Positions 8,718 through 17,951 of a stretch of DNA of 64,000 bases are shown here, piece by piece. A program made the translations under genes and the position numbers. Position 1 is the first letter of the stretch; each line of letters opens with the position of its first letter. This DNA is from Rhizobium giardinii bv. giardinii H152 (GTDB lineage Bacteria; Pseudomonadota; Alphaproteobacteria; Rhizobiales; Rhizobiaceae): contig NZ_KB902613.1 of the NCBI RefSeq assembly GCF_000379605.1, positions 62,001 through 126,000 on the forward strand. Direction: 5' to 3'. The notes below the pieces were generated by a model. That model did no database searches, had not been told where the DNA came from, and worked only from the letters and a program-made list of their open reading frames with translations.

Positions 8718-9930
8718 GATAGGTCTCGCTTTGGGAAAGGGCTTCGCAGGCGGCAAGGATGCGGCCGCAGGCGTGCTGCAGGTCTTCGATCGATGCGGCG
8801 TAGGAAATGCGGATGTAGGGCGAGGCCATGAAGCCGCTACCCGGAACGACGGCAACGCCGAACTGCTCCAGAAGATACATCGCAAAATCCATGTCGGTGT
8901 CGATCATCTTCCCTTGCGGCGTGACCTTGCCGATCACGCCGGCGCAGTTGACGAAGACGTAGAAGGCGCCGTCCGGCGTGCGGCATCTGAGCCCCTCTGC
9001 TTCGTTGATCTTCTCGACCACCAGATCGCGACGTTTGCGGAAGTCGGAGATGAAGTCAGTGATGTAATCCTGCTTCCCGCCGATCGCTTCGATCGCCGCA
9101 TATTGCGAGATCGAGCTGGTATGCGACGACGTCTGGCCCTGGATGGTGTTCATCGCCTTGATCAGGTCCTTCGGCCCCGCGCCGTAGCCCAAGCGCCAGC
9201 CGGTCATGGCGCTCGACTTGGAAACACCGTTGACGGTGACCGTCCGGTCGATGAGGTCGGGAGCGGCCTCGGCCATGGTGGCGAACCGCACGCCGTAGAC
9301 GAGCTTTTCGTAGATGTCGTCGGCAAGCACATGCACGTGATCTTGTCGGCGGAGAATGACGGCGAGCGCGGCGAGTTCGGCTTTGGAATAGACCGCACCG
9401 GTTGGATTGTTGGGCGAATTCAGCATCAGCCACTTGGTGCGTGGGGTGATCGCCGCGTCCAGATCTTCCGGCTTCAATTTGAAGCCGAAGTGTTCGTGGC
9501 ATTCGACGAGAACCGGCTCGCCGCCAGCCAACCGCACCATGTCGGGATAAGACACCCAGCAGGGCGTCGGAATGATCACTTCGTCGCCGGGATCGAGACT
9601 GGCGAAGAGCGCGTTGAAGACCACCTGCTTGGCGCCGCACCCGACGGTGATCTGGTCGATGTCGCAATCGAGCCCGTTATCGCGCGCGAGCTTCTCGCGG
9701 ATCGCCTCGCGCAGCGGCTTGACCCCGGCGACCGGCGTATAGCGGGTCCTGCCGTTGCGGATGGCGGCAATGCCGGCGTTTTGGACCGCCTCCGGCGTGT
9801 CGAAATCGGGTTCGCCCTGGCTCAACGCAATGACATCGATACCCTTCTCTTTCAGGGCGGTGGCCGCAGCGGTCATGGCCTTGGTCTGGGAGGGGCGGAC
9901 GGCTTGTAGTCTCTTGGCGATGAGTGGCAA
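8692..9930 (-). CDS. palB: Class I PLP aminotransferase, probable phosphonoalanine transaminase
   Basis: The 412-residue protein is a fold-type I aspartate aminotransferase relative. It carries NSPNNPTGAV (residues 171-180), DDIYEKLVYG (204-213) and the PLP-lysine motif NGVSKSSAMTGWRLG (Lys238, with Arg246 shortly after). It overlaps palA, the same pairing as in the Variovorax Pal2 phosphonoalanine operon, where the transaminase makes phosphonopyruvate for the hydrolase. The substrate is inferred from this context: by sequence alone it would be called an aspartate/aromatic aminotransferase. The probable operator at 10021-10040 lies about 90 bases upstream, with the LysR gene behind it on the same strand. 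Confidence 0.85.
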   Translation of the reverse strand: MPLIAKRLQAVRPSQTKAMTAAATALKEKGIDVIALSQGEPDFDTPEAVQNAGIAAIRNGRTRYTPVAGVKPLREAIREKLARDNGLDCDIDQITVGCGAKQVVFNALFASLDPGDEVIIPTPCWVSYPDMVRLAGGEPVLVECHEHFGFKLKPEDLDAAITPRTKWLMLNSPNNPTGAVYSKAELAALAVILRRQDHVHVLADDIYEKLVYGVRFATMAEAAPDLIDRTVTVNGVSKSSAMTGWRLGYGAGPKDLIKAMNTIQGQTSSHTSSISQYAAIEAIGGKQDYITDFISDFRKRRDLVVEKINEAEGLRCRTPDGAFYVFVNCAGVIGKVTPQGKMIDTDMDFAMYLLEQFGVAVVPGSGFMASPYIRISYAASIEDLQHACGRILAACEALSQSETYHEQSKATA

Positions 9931-10020
9931 AGCAACTCTCCTCGAAGCACTTGATCTGATCCAGAACTACCCATGGAGATCATCACTCGCCAGTTTTCGT
10001 ATCGCTTAAAGCGAGCCAAG

Positions 10021-10040
10021 TGATCGCATTTTGCGATATG
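10021..10040. promoter_or_regulatory. Probable LysR-type operator upstream of palB
   Basis: The sequence TGATCGCATTTTGCGATATG contains the arms ATCGCA and TGCGAT around TTT. It matches in layout and sequence two other sites in the island at 11011-11035 and 15301-15324. It lies between the end of lysR and the start of palB, about 90 bases before the palB ATG. No footprint is available; the support is its recurrence before three transcription units. Confidence 0.55.
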
Positions 10041-10054
10041 ACGACAAGCGGCCT

Positions 10055-10966
10055 CTATTGCGCGGGGACGTCTTCCTCCGTCATCTTCCGGCAAAGCCGC
10101 GTGAGCCAGCGACAAAAAGCGCGCGCAACGTCCGGATTGCTGCTGCGGTCGATCGCGTAGGCACGGTACTGCATGCCACTCGGCGCACGCGAGCCGCTGA
10201 GCACTTCCAGCAGCCCCTGCCGGATCAGGTCGGCGACGAGAATGTGCGGCGTCACCAACAAGTTCTGCCCGGTCGTGACCGCCGGCAAGGCGAGATAATG
10301 GTGATCATAACGTGCGCCGGATGTGATATCGGAGGTCTTCAGGTCCAATCCGCGCAGCCAGGTCGGCAGAATGTCCGGCCGTGAGGTCACGGCAATCACG
10401 GGGGTATTGCGCAAGGCTTTGAGGCCGCGGCCGGCGACACAGTCCGGCGCCCCGACGCAGACGAGTTGCTCGTCATAGACGTCCCACCGGTCCCCCGGTT
10501 CGGTTAACGTCAGATCGCGGGTTAGCAGCACGTCGAAGCTGTCGGTCGATGTAGGCGCCGACAAGGTGCTGATGACGTCGACGGTGACGCCGCCCATTTC
10601 CTTCGAGAATTCGCGCAAATTCGGGATCAACACCGTATAGGCGAAGGTCGCCAGGGACGTGCGCACGACGAGACGGTTGGCGTCTTTCCTGCCGTTGCGG
10701 CGCATGCGCTTTGCCGTAAACAGAATCGTATCGAGCGGTTCGGCCACGGCGTCGGCGAACAAGCGACCGAAATCGGTCAAGTGGCTTTGCCGGCCGCGAC
10801 GCTCGACGAGCTTGGCGCCGAAATACTCCTCCAGCACCGCCACATGGCGGCTGACGGAACTCTGGGTAATGCCGAGAGCCTTCGATGCCCGCGTCACGCT
10901 GTTGTCTCGTGCAACCTGCACGAAGGCGCGGACTGCATTAAGCGAAAGATCTTTTTCCTCAGCCAA
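10055..10966 (-). CDS. LysR-family transcriptional regulator of the phosphonate island
   Basis: A standard-length LysR protein (303 residues) with the N-terminal winged helix-turn-helix (LNAVRAFVQVARDNSVTRAS, then ALGITQSSVSRHVAVLE) and a substrate-binding-like C-terminal domain. The preferred start is the TTG at 10966, with GGAG upstream; a TTG at 10987 gives seven more residues. The N-terminal region resembles GcvA-type members. It lies between palB and the divergent ABC importer, and the same palindrome occurs at both its ends, so it likely controls palBA, the importer and itself. The probable ligand is the transported compound or phosphonopyruvate; this is inference. Confidence 0.88.
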   Translation of the reverse strand: MAEEKDLSLNAVRAFVQVARDNSVTRASKALGITQSSVSRHVAVLEEYFGAKLVERRGRQSHLTDFGRLFADAVAEPLDTILFTAKRMRRNGRKDANRLVVRTSLATFAYTVLIPNLREFSKEMGGVTVDVISTLSAPTSTDSFDVLLTRDLTLTEPGDRWDVYDEQLVCVGAPDCVAGRGLKALRNTPVIAVTSRPDILPTWLRGLDLKTSDITSGARYDHHYLALPAVTTGQNLLVTPHILVADLIRQGLLEVLSGSRAPSGMQYRAYAIDRSSNPDVARAFCRWLTRLCRKMTEEDVPAQ

Positions 10967-11010
10967 ATTGATCTCCAAATATAGCAACCAATCGATCCGA
11001 AATTGCGCGT

Positions 11011-11035
11011 TTGATATCGCATTATTCGATATATG
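11011..11035. promoter_or_regulatory. Probable LysR-type operator between lysR and the importer operon
   Basis: Perfect inverted arms ATATCG (11014-11019) and CGATAT (11027-11032) are separated by seven bases, the T-N11-A-like geometry usual for LysR sites. It lies 45 bases upstream of lysR and about 95 bases upstream of the divergent ABC ATPase. Over 25 bases, 20 are identical to the site at 15301-15324, including the flank ATGTCAT. Confidence 0.65.
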
Positions 11036-11130
11036 TCATGTGTCTGTAACAGAACAGGTCGATGGATGCACCCATTCAAAACCTGAAAGTGGCGGCGGTT
11101 AGCCGCGGCGGCTCGACGAGGTAACGCATT

Positions 11131-12306
11131 ATGGCGGGCATAACCATCGAAAAAATAGAAAAGACGTTCGGCGCGACGCCCGTTCTGCGCGAGGTGTCGC
11201 TGAAGATTGCCGATGGCGAGTTTCTGACCTTGCTGGGGCCGTCGGGCTGCGGAAAGTCCACGCTTTTACGGATCCTGGCGGGCCTAGAGGTGCAGACGGC
11301 CGGTTCGGTGGCGATCGGCGATCGCGTCGTGGACGGGGTTCGGCCGAAGCGGCGGGACGTCGCCATGGTCTTCCAGTCCTATGCGCTCTATCCGCATATG
11401 ACGGTGCAGGACAATATGAGCGTGCCACTCAGAATGCGGCGGCTCACGGCCTGGCAGCGCCTGCCGCTGCTGGGTCGTTTCTTACCGGGAACCAAGGCGA
11501 CAGCCGCGGAGATCGAGCGGGATGTGATCCGTACCGCCAAGGCGCTCGGCATCGGCCATCTGCTCGCCCGCAAGCCCGGCCAGCTTTCCGGTGGTCAGCG
11601 CCAGCGCGTCGCCGTTGGTCGCGCCATGGTGCGCCAGCCAGCCGTCTTCCTCATGGACGAACCGCTTTCCAATCTTGACGCCAAGCTCCGCGTGCAGATG
11701 CGCGCCGAAATCAAGGAACTGCACAACCGGCTCGGCGTCACCTTTGTCTACGTCACCCACGACCAGTCCGAGGCGATGACCATGTCGGATCGGGTCGCGG
11801 TGATGCTCGATGGCGAGCTGCTGCAGGTTGCCCCGCCGCAGGAGATCTATGCCGATCCCGACGATCGCCGTGTCGCCGAGTTCATCGGCTCGCCGAAAAT
11901 CAACATGCTGGAGGCGAAGCTGCGCGACGCTGCGTTGGCCGATGCGGCCGGCACGAGCTTCACGGTAGCCGCCGATGCCGGGCCTGGCACGGCCCTGACG
12001 GTCGGCATCCGACCGGAAGCGTTCCATCTCGTGGAGACCGGCGGCCCGAACGTTCTGACCGGCGCGGTCCGTCTCGTCGAGCACATGGGTTCGGACCTCT
12101 TTGTTCATCTGAACGTTCCAGGAACCGAGCACCCGGTTGTCGCGCGCCTGCTCGCCGAACGCGCGCCGCAGATCGAGCTGGGTCAGACCCTGCATCTCGG
12201 CGTCAGGCCGGAACGGCTGTTGATCTTCGCCGCCGATGGCAAGCGCCTGCGTCCGCAGGGGCATGCGGGCGCGAAGGTGTTGCCGATCAAGGAGCGGATG
12301 CAATGA
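11131..12306 (+). CDS. ABC importer ATP-binding subunit, UgpC/MalK type
   Basis: The 391-residue ATPase has Walker A GPSGCGKST (residues 36-44), the signature LSGGQRQRVAVGRA, Walker B FLMDEPLSNLDAK and a C-terminal TOBE/regulatory extension, the build of CUT1 importers such as MalK and UgpC. It powers uptake by the two permeases encoded directly downstream; the stop overlaps the next start (ATGA at 12303). The region between signature and Walker A carries an insertion (around residues 105-130) longer than in most MalK proteins. Family members import sugars, polyols or glycerol phosphate; the pal neighbours suggest a phosphonate or phosphodiester here. Confidence 0.92.
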   Translation: MAGITIEKIEKTFGATPVLREVSLKIADGEFLTLLGPSGCGKSTLLRILAGLEVQTAGSVAIGDRVVDGVRPKRRDVAMVFQSYALYPHMTVQDNMSVPLRMRRLTAWQRLPLLGRFLPGTKATAAEIERDVIRTAKALGIGHLLARKPGQLSGGQRQRVAVGRAMVRQPAVFLMDEPLSNLDAKLRVQMRAEIKELHNRLGVTFVYVTHDQSEAMTMSDRVAVMLDGELLQVAPPQEIYADPDDRRVAEFIGSPKINMLEAKLRDAALADAAGTSFTVAADAGPGTALTVGIRPEAFHLVETGGPNVLTGAVRLVEHMGSDLFVHLNVPGTEHPVVARLLAERAPQIELGQTLHLGVRPERLLIFAADGKRLRPQGHAGAKVLPIKERMQ

Positions 12307-13256
12307 CCATCGCCTCCTCAATGCCGGAGCGGGCCGCTGATCCAACGGGTGCTGCCGTCGTCCCTAAAATGCTGCGCAGACAGCGGATCGCCGAGGCGTT
12401 TGTGGCCTGGTCGCTCGCCGGGCCGGCGCTTGTCCTGCTCGTCACCATGTTCTTCCTGCCAGTCTTTGCAGTGTTTGCAATCGCGCTCACCGACTGGCAG
12501 TTCGGCGCCACCACGCTGTCCTTCATCGGCATGGCCAACTTCCGCGAGGTCTTGGCCGACGAGGGTTTTCGCGCCTCGTTCGCCAACACTATCTTCTATG
12601 TGGTGATCGTCGTGCCCGGCACGATCGTACTTGGCCTGGCGATTGCGCTGCTGATCGAAAGCGGCAAGTCGTGCCGCGCGTTCTATCGCGCCATCCATTT
12701 CCTGCCGTTCATGGCCACACTGACGGCGATGGCGATCGCCTGGGAGGCGCTCTTGCATCCCACCATCGGTCTCGTCAACCAGACGCTCGCCGGCCTTGGT
12801 CTTCCGACCGCCAACTGGCTGCGGGACGAGAACACCGTGCTGCCGGTTCTTGCCATCATTGGCATCTGGCAGAACCTCGGCTATGCCATGGTGCTGTTCC
12901 TCGCAGGCCTCAAATCGATCCCGCAGGACCTCTATGATGCCGCCGACATCGACGGCGCCGATCTCTGGTTCGACCGGCTGCGCACCGTCACCCTGCCGAT
13001 GCTCGGCCCGGTCACCATGTTCGTCTTCATCGTCGTGGCGCTCAAAGCCTTCGAGACCTTCGACACCGTGCAGGTGCTGACGCAGGGCGGCCCGGGCCAT
13101 GCCTCCGAAATGCTGCTCTATACGCTCTACCGCGAGAGCTTCGAGTATCTGCGTACCGGCTATGGCGCCTCAGTCGCCGTCGTCTTTCTCTTCATCGTCG
13201 TCGCGCTGACGCTGATACAGGCGCGCGTGATGGACAAAAAGGTTCACTACCAATGA
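12303..13256 (+). CDS. ABC importer permease 1 (CUT1, UgpA/MalF type)
   Basis: A 317-residue inner-membrane protein with about six hydrophobic segments. It contains the coupling loop with the EAA-type motif (DLYDAADIDGADLWFDRLRT), typical of MalF/UgpA permeases. It begins inside the ATPase stop and ends overlapping the next permease (ATGA at 13253), so the three genes form one translationally coupled unit. It should form the heterodimeric channel with permease 2. The substrate is not decided by the sequence. Confidence 0.92.
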   Translation: MTIASSMPERAADPTGAAVVPKMLRRQRIAEAFVAWSLAGPALVLLVTMFFLPVFAVFAIALTDWQFGATTLSFIGMANFREVLADEGFRASFANTIFYVVIVVPGTIVLGLAIALLIESGKSCRAFYRAIHFLPFMATLTAMAIAWEALLHPTIGLVNQTLAGLGLPTANWLRDENTVLPVLAIIGIWQNLGYAMVLFLAGLKSIPQDLYDAADIDGADLWFDRLRTVTLPMLGPVTMFVFIVVALKAFETFDTVQVLTQGGPGHASEMLLYTLYRESFEYLRTGYGASVAVVFLFIVVALTLIQARVMDKKVHYQ

Positions 13257-14098
13257 GCACATCCGCGACCCATGGCCTTGGCTCGCCTGCGGCCATTACC
13301 CGCCATGCCATCCTGCTGATCACCGGCGCGCTGATCCTTATCCCCTTCGTCTGGATGGTGTCGCTGTCGATCAAGCCGCCCGGCGAGATCTTCCATGCGT
13401 CGTTCTCGTTCTGGCCGAAGCAGTTCTATGGCATTGAGAACTATACCAAAGCGCTGACCGAGGCCCCGCTGCCGCGTTACATGCTGAACGGCGTCTTCGT
13501 CTGCACGATGATCGTCGCCGCCCAGGTCCTCGTCTGCGCACCGGCGGCCTATGCACTGGCAAAGCTTGAGTTTCCCGGCAAGAACCTGCTATTCGCCATG
13601 GTGCTGATCGCGCTGATCCTGCCGCACGAGGTGCTGTCGCTGCCGCTGTTCATCCTCGGCTACCAGATCGGCGTCCTCAACACCTATGCGGCGCTGGTCT
13701 TCCCCTATGTGGTCTCGCCGTTCGGCATCTTCCTGTTCCGGCAGTTCTTCAAGACCATCCCCGACGACGTCATCCATGCTGCGCGTCTCGATGGTCTGTC
13801 GGAGCTTGCGATCGTCTGGCGGATCATGGTGCCGATGGCGCTGCCGGCGATCATCGCCTTCGGCATCTTCTCCGTCGTCGGTCACTGGAACAGCCTGTTC
13901 TGGCCGCTGATCGCAGTGCGCGACCAGAACCTGATGCCGCCGCCGCTCGGCATCATGGCCTTCAAGAACGAGGAAGCCGGCAACGACTACGGACCGCTCA
14001 TGGCCGCATCCACCATCGTCGTCGCGCCCCTCATCATCGCATTCCTATCCGCGCAGCGATGGTTCGTCGAAGGTCTGACTGGCGGGGCCGTAAAGTAG
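13253..14098 (+). CDS. ABC importer permease 2 (CUT1, UgpE/MalG type)
   Basis: A 281-residue inner-membrane protein of the MalG/UgpE type, with about six membrane segments and a coupling loop (DDVIHAARLDGLSELAIVWR). It is coupled to permease 1 by an ATGA overlap. The unit ATPase-permease-permease lacks its own adjacent binding protein; two candidate binding proteins are encoded 1.3 kb and 3.9 kb downstream. Confidence 0.92.
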   Translation: MSTSATHGLGSPAAITRHAILLITGALILIPFVWMVSLSIKPPGEIFHASFSFWPKQFYGIENYTKALTEAPLPRYMLNGVFVCTMIVAAQVLVCAPAAYALAKLEFPGKNLLFAMVLIALILPHEVLSLPLFILGYQIGVLNTYAALVFPYVVSPFGIFLFRQFFKTIPDDVIHAARLDGLSELAIVWRIMVPMALPAIIAFGIFSVVGHWNSLFWPLIAVRDQNLMPPPLGIMAFKNEEAGNDYGPLMAASTIVVAPLIIAFLSAQRWFVEGLTGGAVK

Positions 14099-14128
14099 AG
14101 GCCGATGTCTTGTCTTACCGGCTAACGG

Positions 14129-15196
14129 ATGCAGCGAATGGATGAATTCACACTGTTTCCAAGAGAGAAGATCAAACACGCTTCAGCAACGCCGCTCCTC
14201 TACTTCTATAGAGAGCCTGCGACCGAGAAGGCGCCATTGGTGGTGTTCATTCCCGGCGCAGGCCATCGCGCAAGAATTGCCTATGGTGTTTCGACCTCAA
14301 GACCCGAGGACTTTCTGGATTATTGGCTCGAGCAGCAGGGATATGGCTTTCTGGCGATTTCAGCCCCCTCGCACCCGCTCTTCGATCCCGCGCTTTTCCG
14401 CGATCTTACAATCGAGCGATGGTCCGATGCCATTGCTGAGACGATCACGGATGTCGCGGGCACTTCGAATCCACCGGAGATCATTCTTTGCGTCTGGAGT
14501 CTGGCAAGCGCGTTCGCGGGTCACATCGCGTCGTGCTTGAAGGGCCGCGGGATAGATGTCTCAGCGCTCATACCTTTAGCCGCCAGCGCACCACTACCAA
14601 GGCCGGGCGGGGTTCAGGGATTGACGGAGCGAACGACTGAAATTGGTCTTTGGAACGTAGCAGATTCGCTGGTGAATGGCGTTCGTCGCGGTGAGATTTG
14701 GGAGAAGGAAATTGCGGAAATCGAAGCGGAGCTTGGCCGCCTGGTAATCTCACCTGATGCCTATGCACGCGAGATCCTGACCGCCACCCCCATAGGCCTC
14801 GTTCCCGGCGGATTCGAAAGAAACAGCGGCACGCCGGACCAGAAGCTCCCAAGCATACCTCTGGCAGCACCGATCGTTCCAACCGATGCCAAGGACTATC
14901 GCCATGCTCTGTCTGACCAGCAGGGGTGGTCGTACATGAATTGCCTCCTCGTCATCCGGGAATACTCAGCGGCTATCGCAAATGGCATGCATGTCTCTGA
15001 CGAAGCCTGGGCGGCCATCAGTCACCTGACGGCGAAATTACCGTCTCACCTCTGCGCTCGAGTTCAGGGCGGCCACTTCCTTTTCGTCGGCGAGCGAGGT
15101 GCAAAGGAGACAGCCTTGGCCATCGTAGCACTCCGTCAGAAGAGCAAGGCTTTCAAGTCCGAGCTGGGGGCGATCCTGGCCGCGTTGAGCAAGTAG
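14129..15196 (+). CDS. Alpha/beta-hydrolase-fold protein, 355 aa
   Basis: The N-terminal half has alpha/beta-hydrolase features: APLVVFIPGAGHRARI (strand and oxyanion-type loop) and, after a beta strand, the nucleophile-elbow-like segment ILCVWSLASAFAG, with Ser in a WS-L-A context rather than the classic GxSxG. There is no signal peptide, so it should be cytosolic. It follows permease 2 by 30 bases. Start choice is between 14129 and the ATG at 14138; neither has a strong ribosome binding site. It could hydrolyse an ester or amide of the imported compound. No specific family is recognised. Confidence 0.65.
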   Translation: MQRMDEFTLFPREKIKHASATPLLYFYREPATEKAPLVVFIPGAGHRARIAYGVSTSRPEDFLDYWLEQQGYGFLAISAPSHPLFDPALFRDLTIERWSDAIAETITDVAGTSNPPEIILCVWSLASAFAGHIASCLKGRGIDVSALIPLAASAPLPRPGGVQGLTERTTEIGLWNVADSLVNGVRRGEIWEKEIAEIEAELGRLVISPDAYAREILTATPIGLVPGGFERNSGTPDQKLPSIPLAAPIVPTDAKDYRHALSDQQGWSYMNCLLVIREYSAAIANGMHVSDEAWAAISHLTAKLPSHLCARVQGGHFLFVGERGAKETALAIVALRQKSKAFKSELGAILAALSK

Positions 15197-15300
15197 GACC
15201 GAAATGTTCTCTTTCCATCGAATTGTGCGATCAATGCAAGACGCTTCTTCTCCGCGAGATCGGGCGTGCGCGATGTTTCTTCCATCCGCAACCGAGGTTT

Positions 15301-15324
15301 ATATATCGAATATTTCGATGAATG
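15301..15324. promoter_or_regulatory. Probable LysR-type operator upstream of binding protein 1
   Basis: This site carries ATATCG and TTCGAT arms and the flank ATGTCAT in the same spacing as 11011-11035 (20 of 25 bases identical). It lies about 105 bases before the ATG of binding protein 1, within a 233-base gap that otherwise holds no gene. It probably marks an internal promoter for the genes from 15.4 kb onward. Confidence 0.62.
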
Positions 15325-15429
15325 TCATCGAGCCGTCACAAGCATCTCATAGCGAGACTCGTCGAGTGATGCAGCTGGCGCAAAAAGCGTCGGAAGCTGC
15401 CTTTCAGCCCAGCCGAAAAGGAAGATGAA

Positions 15430-16704
15430 ATGAAAATTGACAGACGTACCTTCTGCGCGAGCCTGATCATCGGCGCAGGCATTGCGGCGGCATCCGTGGC
15501 AAGCGCGCAAGAGCCGATCAAACTCAGGGTTACTGCTGCCCCCTCGAACGTCTCTGAGATGTACAAGGCGCTTGCAACCGCATTCGAGGCATCCCATCCG
15601 AACATCCGCGTCACACTTGACACCACGTATCGCGATTACAATGCGCTTGTGGACGCGACATTACGGGATGCGCTGACTGGCGAGGTCGCCGATGTATCGA
15701 TCCAGGGCAATAACAAGATCCGCCTCTATGTCGACCGGAAAATGGCCGTGCCGCTTGATGCTTATTTCTCCGAAGCATCGCAATCCGCCCAATCGACCCT
15801 GTCCTCGTCTGTAGCGTCGGTTGGCCGTTTCGGTGACAAGGTCTATGGGCTGGGACTTTCGGTCTCAGCTCCCGTTGTCTTCTTCAACCTCGATCTAGTC
15901 GAGAAAGCTGGTGTTGACGCCGCTAATCTGCCCACAACGTGGGAGGGTATTCTCAAACTGGCGCAAAAGATCGACAATCCGTCCAGCAACACGCTCGGGG
16001 CTTATTTCACCTATGACCAGGCTGACTGGTTTTGGATTGCGCTGATCGAAAGTCAGGGCGCTCAAATGATGAGCGCTGATGAAAAGCACGTTGGCTTCGC
16101 TGGACCAGAAGGTCTCAGGGCGATGCAGCTTCTCAAGTCCTTTGGTCAGGCGGGGCAGTCCAAATTCGATATGCCTCGCGATCAGGTGCGGCAGCTGTTT
16201 GCTTCCGGTAAACTCGGAATTCTCGTCGATTCCAGTGGCAGCCTTGGCGGCTTCGAAAAGCAAGCCGCCGGTCATTTCAAAGTGGCTACAGCGGCCTTTC
16301 CGCTTCTTTCTCCGGACGCCCGCCTCCCAGCAGGTGGTGCACTTGGCATCGTCTTCACGAAGGATCCAGAACGTCAAAAAGCCGCCTGGGAATTTTTGAA
16401 TTTTGCCGCGGGTCCCGAAGGACAGACGATCATTGCCAAGAACAGTAGCTACATGGTCGCCAACAGCCGTGTTGCCACGGATCCTTCGATGCTCGGTGGC
16501 TTCTACGCGACCCAACCGAACATGAAGCCGGTCGTTGACGCACTGCCGATCTTGGATGGTTGGTACGCCTTTCCGGGACAGAATAGCGGCAAGATCACCA
16601 ATACACTGATCGACCACATGCGCTCGGTGACCACCCTCAAAGTTGAGCCCGAAGCAGCGCTGGCTGCAATGACACGCGACGTGGAAAGCCTGCTCCCACG
16701 ATAA
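15430..16704 (+). CDS. ABC importer substrate-binding protein 1 (family 1)
   Basis: A 424-residue periplasmic binding protein of the extracellular solute-binding family 1 (UgpB/MalE type). The N-terminus KIDRRTFCASLIIGAG, followed by a hydrophobic stretch and ASAQ, is a twin-arginine-like signal peptide. The mature part shows typical family stretches (WEGILKLAQKI, GPEGLRAMQLLKSFG, AWEFLNFAAGPEGQ). It presumably serves the importer encoded at 11.1-14.1 kb. It has its own probable operator upstream and an AAGGA ribosome binding site. It is a clear but diverged relative of binding protein 2 (17952-19214). Confidence 0.9.
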   Translation: MKIDRRTFCASLIIGAGIAAASVASAQEPIKLRVTAAPSNVSEMYKALATAFEASHPNIRVTLDTTYRDYNALVDATLRDALTGEVADVSIQGNNKIRLYVDRKMAVPLDAYFSEASQSAQSTLSSSVASVGRFGDKVYGLGLSVSAPVVFFNLDLVEKAGVDAANLPTTWEGILKLAQKIDNPSSNTLGAYFTYDQADWFWIALIESQGAQMMSADEKHVGFAGPEGLRAMQLLKSFGQAGQSKFDMPRDQVRQLFASGKLGILVDSSGSLGGFEKQAAGHFKVATAAFPLLSPDARLPAGGALGIVFTKDPERQKAAWEFLNFAAGPEGQTIIAKNSSYMVANSRVATDPSMLGGFYATQPNMKPVVDALPILDGWYAFPGQNSGKITNTLIDHMRSVTTLKVEPEAALAAMTRDVESLLPR

Positions 16705-16791
16705 CGCCGGGCTTCTCCTCAGATCGGACAGGCTCAGCACAAAGGGTTGAGCCTCTCTGAAACAATGCGAATACAAAGGAATAAGGACATC

Positions 16792-17901
16792 ATGACGAAA
16801 ATCATCGAAATGAGCCGCACACACCCGCCGCTGGTTCCGGCGATTTTCGATCCCGAATATAGGGCTGCGATGAACGGTGTGTTGTCGCGATTCTCGCCAA
16901 GCGAAGTGGTCGGAGCGCACCGATGGATGGGAACTGACGCGGACCGGCAGGCGGGAGCCGCCTTCACTGGGCGCAGGCTCGGCTCCACCCCCGACGCTGG
17001 CCGGGTCATCGTCACCAATGGTACCCAGAGCGCCTTCAACATGCTGTTCGGTGGGCTGGTGGGTCAAGGCAATGTCCTGGCCGTCGAGAGACTGACTTAT
17101 CCGCCGATCCTGGTTCTGGCGAAGCGTTTCGGTTTCATCCCGAAGGGCGTCGAAATGGACGGTGAGGGAATCATTCCCGAAGCGCTCGAGGAGTTGTGCC
17201 GCAGCGACGGCCCCAAGGCTCTCTATCTTCTCTCGACGCTTCAGAACCCAACGACGGCGACGATGTCGCTTGCGCGCCGCCAGGCGATCGTGGACGTCGC
17301 TCGCAGATACGATCTGCAGATCATCGAGGACGATATCTATAGCCTCTTGCCGGACGATCTGCCGCCGCCGCTCTCTGCGCTCGCCCCCGAACGCTCCTGG
17401 TACATGCTCGGGGTCGCCAAGACGATCGCTGCGGGCATGAAGATCGCCTATGTCGTCGCCCCGAATGCTGCCCTTGCCGAGGCGCAATTCTGGCCGGGCG
17501 TACGCGCAACTTTCTGGATGGCGGCGCCGATCAGTGCCGCCGTTTCCACACAACTAATCGAGACGGGCGGGACGGCACGCATCATCGATGCAGTCCGGCA
17601 GGAGATGGTTGCCCGTCATCGGATCGTTCGGCCGATGCTCGAGCGGACGGATTTCGAAACCAAGGATGGTGCTCTCCACGTCTGGATCCGGCTGCCTGAA
17701 ACGGTTTCGGCAGCCGATCTTGCCGTCCACATTCGCGAGCGCGGCGTCAATATCGGAACCGGCGACCCCTATGCCCTGCCGGGCGAAAAGGCGCCGCAGG
17801 CAATCCGCATCGGCATCGGCCACGCCAAATCCCACGCCGAGCTCGAAGAGGCGACCCGGGTTATTGCCGACAGCCATGACGAATTCTTTCGTCAACAATG
17901 A
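16792..17901 (+). CDS. PLP-dependent aminotransferase (MocR/2-aminoadipate-type catalytic domain)
   Basis: The 369-residue protein has the fold-type I aminotransferase layout: VTNGTQSAFNMLFGGL near residue 75, STLQNPTTATMSLARR, EDDIYSLLPDD, and the PLP-lysine region LGVAKTIAAGMKIAYV. It resembles the aminotransferase half of MocR regulators but lacks the GntR DNA-binding half, so it should act as an enzyme. The ATG at 16792 is chosen for the AAGGA about 10 bases upstream. It lies between the two binding-protein genes and could deaminate the amino acid released from the imported compound. Confidence 0.88.
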   Translation: MTKIIEMSRTHPPLVPAIFDPEYRAAMNGVLSRFSPSEVVGAHRWMGTDADRQAGAAFTGRRLGSTPDAGRVIVTNGTQSAFNMLFGGLVGQGNVLAVERLTYPPILVLAKRFGFIPKGVEMDGEGIIPEALEELCRSDGPKALYLLSTLQNPTTATMSLARRQAIVDVARRYDLQIIEDDIYSLLPDDLPPPLSALAPERSWYMLGVAKTIAAGMKIAYVVAPNAALAEAQFWPGVRATFWMAAPISAAVSTQLIETGGTARIIDAVRQEMVARHRIVRPMLERTDFETKDGALHVWIRLPETVSAADLAVHIRERGVNIGTGDPYALPGEKAPQAIRIGIGHAKSHAELEEATRVIADSHDEFFRQQ

Positions 17902-17951
17902 CTGCAAATCATACCGCCGATTAACCCCAATGCCACCGACACGGAGTTATC

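Noticed and set aside
8632..9909. Open frame of 425 codons on the plus strand opposite palB
   Set aside because: The His- and Arg-rich translation is typical of a shadow of a high-G+C gene, and palB carries clear aminotransferase motifs.
15895..17553. Open frame of 552 codons on the minus strand opposite binding protein 1 and the aminotransferase
   Set aside because: It spans two well-supported genes and their gap with no domain of its own; it is an antisense shadow.
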